Part shown: piece after piece, positions 35,707-43,959 of the stretch
Layout: every line of letters begins with the position of its first letter
How positions within the stretch are numbered: the first letter of the stretch is position 1
Position numbers and translations under genes: made by a program
Notes under the pieces: generated by a model
Database searches by the model: none
What the model was told of the DNA's origin: nothing
The model's input: the letters and a program-made list of their open reading frames with translations, nothing else
Assembly: GCF_014201095.1 (NCBI RefSeq)
Contig: NZ_JACHDN010000001.1
Span: 62,001-126,000 of the forward strand
DNA: 64,000 nucleotides
Direction: 5' to 3'
Origin: Cellulomonas hominis
Lineage (GTDB): Bacteria; Actinomycetota; Actinomycetes; Actinomycetales; Cellulomonadaceae

Positions 35707-36294
35707 ATGACCGCCGACCCGGACGCCCACTCCGCCGCCCCGACCCTGCGCGACCACCTGGCCGCCGCCCTCGAGGCCGCCGACCCGACGCTCGGCGAGC
35801 GCCTCGCCCGGGACGCCGGCGCTCACCTCGAGCTGGTGGCGCTCGCCCGCGCGGCCCGGTCCGAGACCGACGTCCTGCTCGCCGCGGCCGTCGAGTCCGC
35901 CCGGGGCGCCGGGTGCACCTGGGAGCAGATCGGTGCCGTGCTCGGCATGACCCGGCAGGCCGCGCAGCAGCGGTACGGGCGCCCGGCGCCGGACGAGCCG
36001 CCGGCCGCCCCGAACCGGCGGGTGCTGCGGCCGCTGAGCGCGTTCAACGAGATGGCGGCGCTGGCCCGCGCGGAGCGGTACGGCTGGCACAGCGTCGGCT
36101 ACGGCCCGCTCTACCACGTGCTCGAGCGCGACGACCGGCACTGGGAGCACGCCCGCACCTGGGGCGGGCGACCCGACGGTGCGGGCTGGCAGCCGGTCGG
36201 CGGCGGCTGGGGCTGGTGGAGCTACTGGACCCGGCCGCTCGACGCGCCCGCGTTCCCGGGCGACCCCACCGACGCCGAGCTCCTGCACGGCTGA
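35707..36294 (+). CDS. Helix-turn-helix protein, probable autoregulator
   Basis: 195 residues. The first part is helical, with GCTWEQIGAVLGMTRQAAQQRYG (about 75-97) forming a helix-turn-helix common in actinobacterial proteins of unknown role. The C-terminal half is Trp/Tyr-rich (AERYGWHSVGYGPLYHVLERDDRHWEHARTW, GWGWWSYWTRPL), which may bind a ligand or partner. It has no ribosome site; the start directly follows twin palindromes, so a leaderless and self-repressed gene is likely. No operon partner downstream. Confidence 0.65.
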   Translation: MTADPDAHSAAPTLRDHLAAALEAADPTLGERLARDAGAHLELVALARAARSETDVLLAAAVESARGAGCTWEQIGAVLGMTRQAAQQRYGRPAPDEPPAAPNRRVLRPLSAFNEMAALARAERYGWHSVGYGPLYHVLERDDRHWEHARTWGGRPDGAGWQPVGGGWGWWSYWTRPLDAPAFPGDPTDAELLHG

Positions 36295-36319
36295 AACCCG
36301 CCGCGCCACCAGCGCGCGC

Positions 36320-36372
36320 AGTGGAAGGTTCGAGCGGACTCGCCGGGGGCGTGTCCGCTCGAACCTTCCACT
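36320..36372. repeat. 53-bp palindromic repeat, copy 1 (left flank of the fucose cluster)
   Basis: Arms starting AGTGGAAGGTTCGAGCGGAC are perfectly complementary to the right arm; with flanking bases the stem reaches 22-23 bp around a 13-nt loop. It lies 20 bp after the end of the fuconate dehydratase gene. A second copy at 41581 has the same length and 43 of 53 identical positions. It may double as a terminator. Confidence 0.85.
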
Positions 36373-36392
36373 GCGGACGTGCGGAGCCCGGG

Positions 36393-37697
36393 TCAGGCGC
36401 GCGCGGTGGCCCAGTAGGTGCCGTCGGGGTACTGGTACGTCGCGACCGACTCCTCGTGGATGCGGGCGCTGTAGCCCGGGCGCGACGGCAGCAGGTAGTT
36501 CCCGTTCTCCACGAGGCACGGGTCGTCGAAGTGCTCGTGCAGGTGGTCCACGAACTCCGTGACCCGGTTCTCCAGCGTCCCGGACACCGCCACGAAGTCG
36601 ACGATCGACAGGTGCTGCACGAGCTCGCACAGCCCGACGCCGCCCGCGTGCGGGCACACCGGGACCCCGAACTTCTTCGCCATCAGGTACACCGCGAGGA
36701 TCTCGTTCACGCTCGCGAGGCGCGCGGAGTCGAGCTGGCAGAAGTCGATCGCCTCCGCCTGGAACAGCTGCTTGAACAGCACGCGGTTCATGCCGTGCTC
36801 CCCCGTCGCCACCCCGATCGGCGCGACCGCCTTCCGGATCGCGGCGTGGCCGAGCACGTCGTCGGGGCTGGTGGGCTCCTCGATCCAGAACGGCTCGAAC
36901 TCCGCGAGCCGCTGCACCCACTCGATCGCCTGCGGCACGTCCCAGACCTGGTTCGCGTCGATCATCAGCCGGACGTCCCAGCCGACGACCTCGCGGGCGA
37001 TCCGCAGCCGCCGGACGTCCTCCTCCAGGTCCGCGCCGACCTTGAGCTTCACATGCTTGTACCCCGCGTCCACCGCCTCCTGCAGCAGCCGGCGGAGCTT
37101 GTCGTCGGAGTAGCCGAGCCAGCCGGCCGAGGTCGTGTAGCAGGGGTAGCCGCCGCGCGCCTCGAGCTCCGCGATCCGCGCCGCCCGGGTGGGCTCGAGC
37201 TCGCGCAGCATCGCCACGGCCTCGTCGGCGGTGAGCGCGTCGGGCAGGTAGCGCAGGTCGGTCGCGGCGACGAGCTCCTCCGGGCTCATGTCCACCAGCA
37301 GCCGCCACAGCGGCTTGCCCGCGCGCCGGGCCGCCATGTCCCACAGCGCGTTCATGACCGCGGCCATCGCCAGGTGCACGACGCCCTTCTCCGGGCCCAG
37401 CCAGCGCAGCTGCGAGTCGGCGGCGAGCTCCCGGTAGGTCGCGCCCAGGTCGTCGAGCAGCGCGTCCGCGTCCCGGCCGATCAGCGGCAGCGCGCGCTGC
37501 CGGGCGGCCTCGGCGCACAGGTCGTTCCCCCGGCCGATGGTGAACGTGAACCCGTAGCCCTCCAGGTCGCCGTCGGTCTCCAGCACGACGTAGGCGGCCG
37601 AGTAGTCGGCGTCCTTGTTCATCGCGTCGGAGCCGTCGGCGGACAGCGAGGTCGGGAAGCGCAGGTCGTGCACGCGCACGCCGGTGATGGTGGTCAT
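36393..37697 (-). CDS. L-fuconate dehydratase (enolase superfamily)
   Basis: 434 residues, normal for the family. It converts L-fuconate to 2-keto-3-deoxy-L-fuconate. Features are a capping domain starting [34 protein letters not shown], and a TIM barrel with catalytic KLKVG (KxK). The metal ligands lie in MIDANQVWD and [10 protein letters not shown], the GEH motif in ATGEHGMN and [11 protein letters not shown] near the end. It is the last gene of a minus-strand pair with the aldo/keto reductase. The neighbours complete a non-phosphorylative L-fucose pathway. Confidence 0.9.
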   Translation of the reverse strand: MTTITGVRVHDLRFPTSLSADGSDAMNKDADYSAAYVVLETDGDLEGYGFTFTIGRGNDLCAEAARQRALPLIGRDADALLDDLGATYRELAADSQLRWLGPEKGVVHLAMAAVMNALWDMAARRAGKPLWRLLVDMSPEELVAATDLRYLPDALTADEAVAMLRELEPTRAARIAELEARGGYPCYTTSAGWLGYSDDKLRRLLQEAVDAGYKHVKLKVGADLEEDVRRLRIAREVVGWDVRLMIDANQVWDVPQAIEWVQRLAEFEPFWIEEPTSPDDVLGHAAIRKAVAPIGVATGEHGMNRVLFKQLFQAEAIDFCQLDSARLASVNEILAVYLMAKKFGVPVCPHAGGVGLCELVQHLSIVDFVAVSGTLENRVTEFVDHLHEHFDDPCLVENGNYLLPSRPGYSARIHEESVATYQYPDGTYWATARA

Positions 37698-37724
37698 GGG
37701 TCCGTGTCTCTCGGTGGTGGGTGG

Positions 37725-38708
37725 TCAGTGCTCGCCGGGCACGCGGAGCAGCAGCCCCTGCGCGACCAGCGCGGTCCAGAGCTCGGCGGGCACCGTGGCG
37801 CGGTACCGCTCGACGGCGGCGTCGACGTGCGCGGCCGTCCGGGTGCCCAGCACGACGGAGGCCACGACGTCGAACGCGAGGGCGTACTGCACCGCGAGCT
37901 CCGGGACGGCGACCCCGAACTCGCCGGCCACCGCCGCGATCGCCCGGGCGCGGGCCAGCAGCTCCGCCGGCGCCTGGGCGTAGTCGAAGTGCGCGTCGTC
38001 CGGGACCGTCGGCGAGGCGAGGATGCCGGAGTTGTACACGCCCGCCGCGACGATGCCGACGCCGCGCTCCGCCGCCACGGGCACGAGGTCCGCGAGCGCC
38101 GTCTGGTCCAGCACGGTCAGCCGGCCCGCCAGCATGACGACGTCCACGTCGCAGCGCCGCACGAGCTCGGTGAGCATCGCCGACTGGTTCATCCCGGCGC
38201 CGACCGCCCGCACCACGCCCTGGTCGCGCAGCTCGATCAGCGCGCCGACGCCGGTCGTGGACGCGGCGTCCCAGTGGTCGTCCGGGTCGTGCAGGTAGGC
38301 GACGTCGATCCGGTCCAGGCCCAACCGGACCAGGCTCTCCTCGACGGACCGCAGCACGCCGTCGCGGGAGAAGTCCCACCGGCGGCGGGTGGTCGCGGGC
38401 ACGACGAAGCCCTCGTCGTCGGTCCGGCCAGCGCCGTGCGGGTCGGGCACCAGCAGCCGGCCGACCTTCGTGGACAGCACGAACTCGTCGCGCGGACGGC
38501 CGGCGAGCGCGGCGCCGAGCCGGCGCTCGGACAGGCCCAGGCCGTAGTGCGGCGCGGTGTCGAAGTACCGGATGCCGGCCTCCCACGCGCGGTCCACGGC
38601 GGCGGTCGACGCCTCGTCGGTCGTCTCGCGGTTCAGGTTCCCGAACTGGGCGGCGCCCAGCCCGATCTCCGTCAGGGCCAGGTCGCCGGCGACCGAGCGG
38701 GTCCTCAT
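37725..38708 (-). CDS. Aldo/keto reductase, probable L-fucose dehydrogenase
   Basis: 327 residues with the AKR barrel. FDTAPHYGLGLSERRLG holds the catalytic Asp and Tyr, TKVGRLLVP the Lys, and YLHDPDDH the His. It belongs to the D-threo-aldose 1-dehydrogenase-like group, and in this context should oxidise L-fucose (or a similar sugar) to the lactone. It is 27 bp before the dehydratase gene and divergent from the aldolase gene. Confidence 0.82.
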   Translation of the reverse strand: MRTRSVAGDLALTEIGLGAAQFGNLNRETTDEASTAAVDRAWEAGIRYFDTAPHYGLGLSERRLGAALAGRPRDEFVLSTKVGRLLVPDPHGAGRTDDEGFVVPATTRRRWDFSRDGVLRSVEESLVRLGLDRIDVAYLHDPDDHWDAASTTGVGALIELRDQGVVRAVGAGMNQSAMLTELVRRCDVDVVMLAGRLTVLDQTALADLVPVAAERGVGIVAAGVYNSGILASPTVPDDAHFDYAQAPAELLARARAIAAVAGEFGVAVPELAVQYALAFDVVASVVLGTRTAAHVDAAVERYRATVPAELWTALVAQGLLLRVPGEH

Positions 38709-38743
38709 CGTGTCTCCTCCGGGTCGGATGCCGGTGACTATAG

Positions 38744-38825
38744 GTCTGATGAATCGACCCTCTCAACCCCGGGATGCCCGGCTAGACTGCGGACCGGGTC
38801 GGTCGTAGGGCCCGAGACATCAGAC
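38744..38825. promoter_or_regulatory. Divergent fucose promoter region with inverted GTCTGATG/CATCAGAC pair
   Basis: GTCTGATG at 38744-38751 and its exact complement CATCAGAC at 38818-38825 bracket the middle of the 129-bp divergent region. A -10-like TAGACT lies at 38783-38788 for the plus-strand genes. The second site overlaps the 5' leader next to AAGGAG (38826). The sites are candidates for the GntR-type regulator encoded at 40460. Confidence 0.5.
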
Positions 38826-38837
38826 AAGGAGCGCGTG

Positions 38838-39602
38838 ATGAAGAGCTTGTGGGAGGCCGGCGGCACCGCGCACGGCGTGTGGACGACCCTGGCCGACCCG
38901 GTGACGATCGGGCTCGCCGCCCGCGCCGGGTTCGACTACACGTGCATCGACATGCAGCACGGCCTGGTCACCGCGAGCGAGCTCCCCGTCGTCCTGCGGT
39001 TCCTCGCGGGCAGCGGCACCACGCCGATCGTGCGGGTCCCCTCCTCCGAGACCGCCGTCATCTCGCGGGCGCTCGACCTCGGCGCGCGCGGCGTCGTGCT
39101 CCCGATGGTCGACAGCGCCGAGCAGGCGGCGACGGCCGCGGAGGCCGTGCGCTACCCCGGGCTCCCGGGCGGCACCGGCGTGCGCGGGCGGCGGTCCTGG
39201 GGCCCGATCTTCGCGGACCTCGACGGCGTGACCCCGCCCGACCGCGCGAACGACGACGCGCTCTGCATCGCCATGATCGAGACCCCGCAGGGCTTCGCGG
39301 ACGTCGAGCGGATCGCCGCGGTCGACGGCGTCGACGTGCTCTACGTCGGCCCGTACGACCTCGCTCTGTCCACCGGCCACGGCCAGGTCACCTACCGGGA
39401 CGACGCCGAGGTCGCCGCGATGATCCAGCACGTCGTCGACACCGCGCTCGCGCACGGCAAGATCCCCGCCGTGCACTGCACCGACCTGCAGATGGTCCGC
39501 GACTGGCGCGCCCGCGGCGCCCGGATGCTCACCACCGGCCTGGACACCACGATCGTCCGCGAGGCCATGCAGGCCCACTACCGCGCCGCCGTCGGGGGCT
39601 GA
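38838..39602 (+). CDS. HpcH/HpaI-type aldolase (2-keto-3-deoxy-L-fuconate/rhamnonate aldolase-like)
   Basis: 254 residues of the class II pyruvate aldolase family. FDYTCIDMQHGLV carries the catalytic His/Asp, IETPQGFADVERIA the metal Glu, and VLYVGPYDLALSTG the substrate loop Asp. It should split 2-keto-3-deoxy-L-fuconate to pyruvate and L-lactaldehyde. AAGGAG lies 6 nt before ATG 38838. It is the first gene of the plus-strand fucose operon, 3 bp before the lactonase. Confidence 0.85.
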   Translation: MKSLWEAGGTAHGVWTTLADPVTIGLAARAGFDYTCIDMQHGLVTASELPVVLRFLAGSGTTPIVRVPSSETAVISRALDLGARGVVLPMVDSAEQAATAAEAVRYPGLPGGTGVRGRRSWGPIFADLDGVTPPDRANDDALCIAMIETPQGFADVERIAAVDGVDVLYVGPYDLALSTGHGQVTYRDDAEVAAMIQHVVDTALAHGKIPAVHCTDLQMVRDWRARGARMLTTGLDTTIVREAMQAHYRAAVGG

Positions 39603-39605
39603 GGG

Positions 39606-40463
39606 ATGCGCCTCGACGCCCACCACCACGTCTGGGACCTGGGCGTGCGCCCGCAGCCCTGGATCGGCCCCGACGAGGCGCCGGTCATCGGGCAGACGTT
39701 CACGCGGTCCGACTGGGCCGCGGCCGCGGCCGGGACGGGCGTCGAGGCGGCCGTCGTCGTGCAGACCGTGCCCGTCGCGGCGGAGACCCCGGAGCTGCTC
39801 GACCTCGCCGCCGCCGACCCGCACGTGCTCGGGGTCGTGGGGTGGATCCCGGGCGAGGGCCACCCGGAGGACGAGATCGCCGCGCTGCTGGCGCACCCGG
39901 GTGCCCGGTGGCTGGTCGGGCTGCGGGACCTCACCCAGTTCCGCGACGACCGCGCCTGGCTCGGGTCGGACGCCGCGCGCGCCCGGTCCGCTGCCGCCGG
40001 GGCCGCCGGGCTCGCGGTGGACCTGCTGGTCGAGCCGGACCAGATCGCCTCCGCGACGGAGCTCGTGCACCGGACGCCCGAGGTCCGGTACGTGCTGGAC
40101 CACCTGGGCAAGCCGTCCCTGGACGCGATGCCGGCGCGCGACTGGGGGCGCCTCGTCGCCGGGCTGGCCGAGGCGCCGAACGTCGCGTGCAAGGTCTCCG
40201 GCACCGCGACGCTCACCGCCGGCCCGGACGTCCCCGCGCTGCCCGCCTACCTCGCGGAGGCGGCGTCCCGGTTCGGGGCGGACCGGCTGATGTTCGGCTC
40301 CGACTGGCCCGTCATGCTGCTGGGCGGCGCGTCGTACGCCGACCAGGTCCGGCGGGTCGAGGACGCCGCGCGGGCCGTCGGGCTGTCCGACGCGGAGGCC
40401 GACGCCCTGTGGGGCGGGACCGCCGCGCGCTGGTACCGCCTGCCCGCCGGAGGTGCCGCGTGA
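39606..40463 (+). CDS. Amidohydrolase-2 family lactonase (L-fuconolactonase-like)
   Basis: 285 residues. RLDAHHHVWDLG near the start gives the metal-binding HxH, YVLDHLGKP a further His, and LMFGSDWPVM the catalytic Asp. The family includes L-fuconolactonase and related sugar lactonases. It fits the step after the aldo/keto reductase. The start is 3 bp after the aldolase stop, and its stop overlaps the GntR gene (GTGA). Confidence 0.87.
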   Translation: MRLDAHHHVWDLGVRPQPWIGPDEAPVIGQTFTRSDWAAAAAGTGVEAAVVVQTVPVAAETPELLDLAAADPHVLGVVGWIPGEGHPEDEIAALLAHPGARWLVGLRDLTQFRDDRAWLGSDAARARSAAAGAAGLAVDLLVEPDQIASATELVHRTPEVRYVLDHLGKPSLDAMPARDWGRLVAGLAEAPNVACKVSGTATLTAGPDVPALPAYLAEAASRFGADRLMFGSDWPVMLLGGASYADQVRRVEDAARAVGLSDAEADALWGGTAARWYRLPAGGAA

Positions 40464-41230
40464 CCGCGCTGCCGCCGGCCTCGCAGACCGCCGTCGTCAT
40501 CGACGGCATCAAGGCCATGATCACCGAGGGCATGCTCGCGCCCGGCGACCGGCTCCCCGTCGAGCGCGACCTCGCCGCCCGGTTCGGCGTCTCCCGCGGC
40601 TCCCTGCGCGAGGGCGTGCGCGCGCTGGCCACGCTCGGGATCGTCGAGACCCGCCAGGGCGCCGGCACCTACGTCACCTCCCTGGAGCCCGCGCACCTGC
40701 TCGGGCCCGTCGGGCTGCTCGCAGACATCACGCCCGCGCACCGGGCGGCCGACCTGCTGGCCGTCCGGCGGGTGCTCGAGTCCGAGGCCGTCGCGCTCGC
40801 CGCCCGGCACGCCACCGACGCCGAGCTCGACGCGATGGAGGCGATCCTCGCGGACGCGGAGGCGCGGCTGGCGGGGCCGGGTGCTGCGGACGCCGACGAC
40901 CTCGCCGCCGCCATCGAGTCCGACACCGCGTTCCACCGGGCCATCGCCGTCGCCGGCCGCAACGGCGCCCTCGCCGCGCTCGTCGACGGGCTGATGAGCC
41001 ACACCCTGCGCACCCGGCTGTGGCGCACGGTCACCGAGGCCGGGTCCATGCACGACGCGCACCGCGAGCACCGGGACGTCCTCGCCGGGCTGCGGTCCCG
41101 GGACCCCGACCTCGCGCGGCTGCGGATGGCCGTGCACCTGGTGGGCGTGGAGCGGTACGCGCTGACGCACCCGGACGAGCCGGCCGCCCCCGCCGCTCCC
41201 GCCGACCCCGACACCGAGGAGACCCCGTGA
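40460..41230 (+). CDS. GntR/FadR-type regulator of the fucose cluster
   Basis: 256 residues. The N-terminal winged helix reads MITEGMLAPGDRLPVERDLAARFGVSRGSLREGVRALATLGIVETRQGAGTYV. The C-terminal FCD domain shows the helical D-x3-H metal/ligand pattern in ESDTAFHRAIAVAGRNGAL and DAHREHRDVLAGLR. It is encoded within the pathway operon (overlaps on both sides), so it is probably a repressor released by a pathway intermediate. Confidence 0.9.
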   Translation: MTALPPASQTAVVIDGIKAMITEGMLAPGDRLPVERDLAARFGVSRGSLREGVRALATLGIVETRQGAGTYVTSLEPAHLLGPVGLLADITPAHRAADLLAVRRVLESEAVALAARHATDAELDAMEAILADAEARLAGPGAADADDLAAAIESDTAFHRAIAVAGRNGALAALVDGLMSHTLRTRLWRTVTEAGSMHDAHREHRDVLAGLRSRDPDLARLRMAVHLVGVERYALTHPDEPAAPAAPADPDTEETP

Positions 41231-41562
41231 CCGTCGAGCGCCACGGCCAGATCGTCCGCCTGCGCCCCGAGAAGCGCGAGGAGTACCTGCGCCTGCACGC
41301 CGCCGTCTGGCCGCAGGTCGAGGCCACCCTCACCGCGCACCACGTCCGGAACTACACGATCTTCCTCGTCGACGACACGCTGTTCGCGACGTACGAGTAC
41401 ACCGGGGACGACCACGCCGCCGACATGGCCGGCGTCGCCGCGGACCCCGTCACGCAGGAGTGGTGGCGGCACACCGACCCGTGCCAGGCCCCGTGGGGCT
41501 CCGGCACGCCCGCGGGCGCGGGGCCGTGGCGGGACGCGGTCGAGGTCTGGCACCTGGACTGA
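41227..41562 (+). CDS. L-fucose/L-rhamnose mutarotase (RhaM family)
   Basis: 111 residues. The ferredoxin-like fold typical of RhaM is seen in GQIVRLRPEKREEYLRLHAAVWPQVEATL, HHVRNYTIFLVDDTLFATYEYTGDD and VTQEWWRHTDPCQAP. It interconverts sugar anomers, supplying the form used by the dehydrogenase. The GTG overlaps the GntR stop; it is the last gene of the operon, 18 bp before the right 53-bp repeat. Confidence 0.87.
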   Translation: MTVERHGQIVRLRPEKREEYLRLHAAVWPQVEATLTAHHVRNYTIFLVDDTLFATYEYTGDDHAADMAGVAADPVTQEWWRHTDPCQAPWGSGTPAGAGPWRDAVEVWHLD

Positions 41563-41580
41563 GCCCGGGCGACTGGCCGG

Positions 41581-41633
41581 AGTGGAAGGTCCGGGCGGAC
41601 ACGCCGTCGGCGTGCCGGTCCGAACCCTCCACT
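41581..41633. repeat. 53-bp palindromic repeat, copy 2 (right flank of the fucose cluster)
   Basis: It starts AGTGGAAGGTCCGGGCGGAC and ends CCCTCCACT, with the same length and 43 of 53 identical bases as copy 1 at 36320. Its own arms are less perfectly paired than in copy 1. It lies 18 bp after the last fucose gene and 33 bp before a tRNA. Confidence 0.82.
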
Positions 41634-41666
41634 CTGCGACCGGGCGACGGCCGGGCGGCGGCCGGG

Positions 41667-41740
41667 TGGGCCAGGTGGGGCTTGAACCCACGACCGACGG
41701 ATTATGAGTCCGCTGCTCTGACCGGCTGAGCTACTGGCCC
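41667..41740 (-). tRNA. tRNA with CAT anticodon (elongator Met or Ile2)
   Basis: The 74-nt cloverleaf has acceptor GGGCCAG/CTGGCCC, D arm AGCTCAGCCGG, anticodon loop CTCATAA and T arm GGGTTCAAGCCCC. CAT may be elongator Met, or Ile2 if the C is modified to lysidine; I cannot decide by eye. No encoded CCA. Confidence 0.92.
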
Positions 41741-41795
41741 CGGTGGCGGCCAGGGTACCGGGAGCTCCCAGCCCGGCGGACTACGGTGGGGCCTC

Positions 41796-42305
41796 GTGCC
41801 GATGTTCTCCCGCCGCCACGCCCTGCCCGACGACGTCCGCCGGTCGCTGGACCTCCCGCCCGGCGACAAGGTGCTCGCCTGCGCGCAGGCCTCCGGCGGC
41901 CGCTGGCTCGCCGCGACCCGGCGGGCGCTCTACGTCGTGGACGCCACCCAGGTCACCCGGCACGCGTGGACCGACGTCGACCGGGCGTCGTTCGTCCCGG
42001 ACCCCGCGGCGATCACCGTGCACTGGGTCACCGGCACCGCCGAGGAGCTGCCCCTGACCCCGCCGCTGCCCGTGGCCTTCGCGCAGACGTTCCGGGAGCG
42101 GGTGCAGTCGTCGGTCGTGCACGTCGAGACCGTCACACCCCCCGGCGCGGGCCCGGTCCGCGTCGTGCTGCGCCGCGGCGCCGACGGCGACCTGTTCACG
42201 CAGTCCATCGGCTCGGGGCGCGTCGACCTGGCGGACCCGGCCGTCGTCGCGCTGATCGAGGAGGCCGAGGCCCGGGTGCGCGCGGCCGCGGGCCTGCGCG
42301 CCTGA
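41796..42305 (+). CDS. Hypothetical protein (actinobacterial)
   Basis: 169 residues, mixed alpha/beta, no signal peptide. It contains LDLPPGDKVLACAQASGGRWLAATRRALYVVD, which looks like a PH-like strand set, and ends VVALIEEAEARVRAAAG. GTG 41796 follows the -10-like TACGGT (41783-41788) by 7 nt, so the gene may be leaderless; ATG 41802 is an alternative. I do not recognise a function. Confidence 0.6.
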   Translation: MPMFSRRHALPDDVRRSLDLPPGDKVLACAQASGGRWLAATRRALYVVDATQVTRHAWTDVDRASFVPDPAAITVHWVTGTAEELPLTPPLPVAFAQTFRERVQSSVVHVETVTPPGAGPVRVVLRRGADGDLFTQSIGSGRVDLADPAVVALIEEAEARVRAAAGLRA

Positions 42306-42327
42306 CGCTCGCCCGGGGCGGCGGCGC

Positions 42328-43068
42328 TCAGCCGGCCGGGAGGACGACCTTCGACATCGCGATCGCCGACTCCATCGTGATCGTCACGCCGTCCCGCACG
42401 GACAGGGTGCCGTGGCCCACCACCCACTCGAGCAGGGCGGCGGCCGCCGCGGCGTAGGCGACGTGCCACAGCGCCGGGTCGGCCGTCAGCGCGCGCACGA
42501 CACCGGAGGTCATCGGCCACATCGCCGCGAGGAGCTCGGCGGGGGGCGCCTGGAGCGCGCTCCCGGCGGGAAGCAGCGAGCGCCCCCACTCGGGCCGGCC
42601 GAGCGTCGCGGACACCGTTCGCACGATCTCGACCACGTCCGGCACCTCGTCGGCACGCCCCAGGGTGCCGGCGGCGCCCGCGACCACCGACCACACCGAC
42701 AGGCCGTCCTCCAGCAGCGGGCCGTTGAGGCGGTCGCCGAACAGGTAGGAGCGCCCCGCGGCGTCCTGGACCGTGACGAACACCTGCCCTGCCGGGACGC
42801 CCTGCAGGACGGCCAGGTCACGCACCGCGCTCTGGCACGCGTACCCGGCGAGGGCACCGGCCGTGCAGAGCAGCGACTCCGCATGCACGCCGCGACGGTC
42901 GCCGAGCGCCGCCATCAGGCGCCGCGCGACCTCCTGGGCGGCCACCCGCGCCCCGATCAGCGGGTCCTGCGCCCGCTGCTCCGCGACCTGCCGCAGCAGC
43001 GCCGCCAGGGCGGGGTCGACGGGCTCGTCCGGCTCGGGGAAGAACTGCGTACCCGGGGGGTAGGTCAT
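42328..43068 (-). CDS. Hypothetical protein
   Basis: 246 residues with no signal peptide or catalytic motif known to me. The N-terminal 35 residues are Pro-rich (MTYPPGTQFFPEPDEP). The remainder is Ala-rich alternating helix and strand, with GVHAESLLCTAGALAGYACQSAVRDLAVLQG, GQVFVTVQDAAGRSYLFGDRLNGPL and a C-terminal TLSVRDGVTITMESAIAMSKVVLP. ATG 43068 is preferred over more distal starts. Convergent with the preceding gene; the promoter would lie within 43069-43240 beside tRNA-Asn. Confidence 0.6.
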   Translation of the reverse strand: MTYPPGTQFFPEPDEPVDPALAALLRQVAEQRAQDPLIGARVAAQEVARRLMAALGDRRGVHAESLLCTAGALAGYACQSAVRDLAVLQGVPAGQVFVTVQDAAGRSYLFGDRLNGPLLEDGLSVWSVVAGAAGTLGRADEVPDVVEIVRTVSATLGRPEWGRSLLPAGSALQAPPAELLAAMWPMTSGVVRALTADPALWHVAYAAAAAALLEWVVGHGTLSVRDGVTITMESAIAMSKVVLPAG

Positions 43069-43259
43069 GGTGCTCGCTCTCGTGCGCTCGGCTCCGGCGG
43101 CCGTCCTCGCCCCGACGTCCGTGGCCTGCCGCGACGCTGCTCCCGGCCGACCCGACGGCGATGCTCCCACGCCGCGGGCCCGGCCGGAGGAAGTTCCGGG
43201 TCCCGATGTCCCGGTGTCCGGAGCACCCTCGGCGGGCTGCTAGAGTTTTCCCCGCGCGA

Positions 43260-43332
<73 letters not shown>

Positions 43333-43337
43333 CACCC

Positions 43338-43368
43338 GACCCCCGTCAGCCCGAGGCTGGCGGGGGTC
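43338..43368 (+). terminator. Terminator of tRNA-Asn
   Basis: A 14-bp stem GACCCCCGTCAGCC / GGCTGGCGGGGGTC (one T-G pair) with a 3-nt loop is followed by TTCTGTGT. Confidence 0.88.
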
Positions 43369-43421
43369 TTCTGTGTCCGCGCCCGTACTGATCTGCGCGG
43401 CGACGCCCCTATCCTCGTGCG

Positions 43422-43820
43422 GTGCCCGACACCCCGTCCTGCCCCGAGCGCGCCCTCCCCGGCGTCACCGCGTGCTCCCTGTGCGCCGGCGAGACCCTCG
43501 GCGACGGGGACCCGCTGCCCGGCGGCCAGATGGCGCGCCTGCGCGCGCTCGCCGACCGCGGCGCCGCCCGGCTGACGCTCGTCGAGTGCCTCGACGAGTG
43601 CGAGCGCGGGGACGTCGTCGTCGCCCGGCCCTCCGGCGCGCGGCGGCGGGCCGGCGCGGAGCCGGTGTGGTTCGAGCGGCTGGCCGGGGACCAGGCCACC
43701 GGCGTCCTCGAGGCGTGGCTGCGCGACGGCGGCGGCCCGGGCGGCGCGCCGCTGCCGGAGGGCCTCGCGGAGTACGTGATCGACCGCCGCGCCGACGTGC
43801 CGGACCCCGCCGTCCCCTGA
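43422..43820 (+). CDS. Thioredoxin-like [2Fe-2S] ferredoxin-type protein
   Basis: 132 residues. The cysteines are spaced as in thioredoxin-fold 2Fe-2S ferredoxins: VTACSLCAG near residue 20 and LVECLDECERGDVVVARPSG near 55, the latter like the family CLxxCxxGPVVVVYPxG. It may be a small electron carrier or a metal-binding remnant. -10-like TATCCT (43410-43415) is 6 nt before GTG 43422 without a ribosome site, so it is probably leaderless. Confidence 0.65.
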   Translation: MPDTPSCPERALPGVTACSLCAGETLGDGDPLPGGQMARLRALADRGAARLTLVECLDECERGDVVVARPSGARRRAGAEPVWFERLAGDQATGVLEAWLRDGGGPGGAPLPEGLAEYVIDRRADVPDPAVP

Positions 43821-43959
43821 CGCCGGCGGCCACGCGGCGACCGTTCGTCCATCCCCGCCGACCGTGTGTGCACGACGGCCCCCTGGGCCGGTCGGCGCGC
43901 GCTGTGGTGGTCTCCCCGGGCTCCCCCGGGCACCGTGGCCAGGAGACGAGGACCCGTCG

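Noticed and set aside
35623..38766. 1047-codon minus-strand ORF across the fucose region
   Set aside because: It runs out of frame through the dehydratase and reductase genes; the real products are in another frame.
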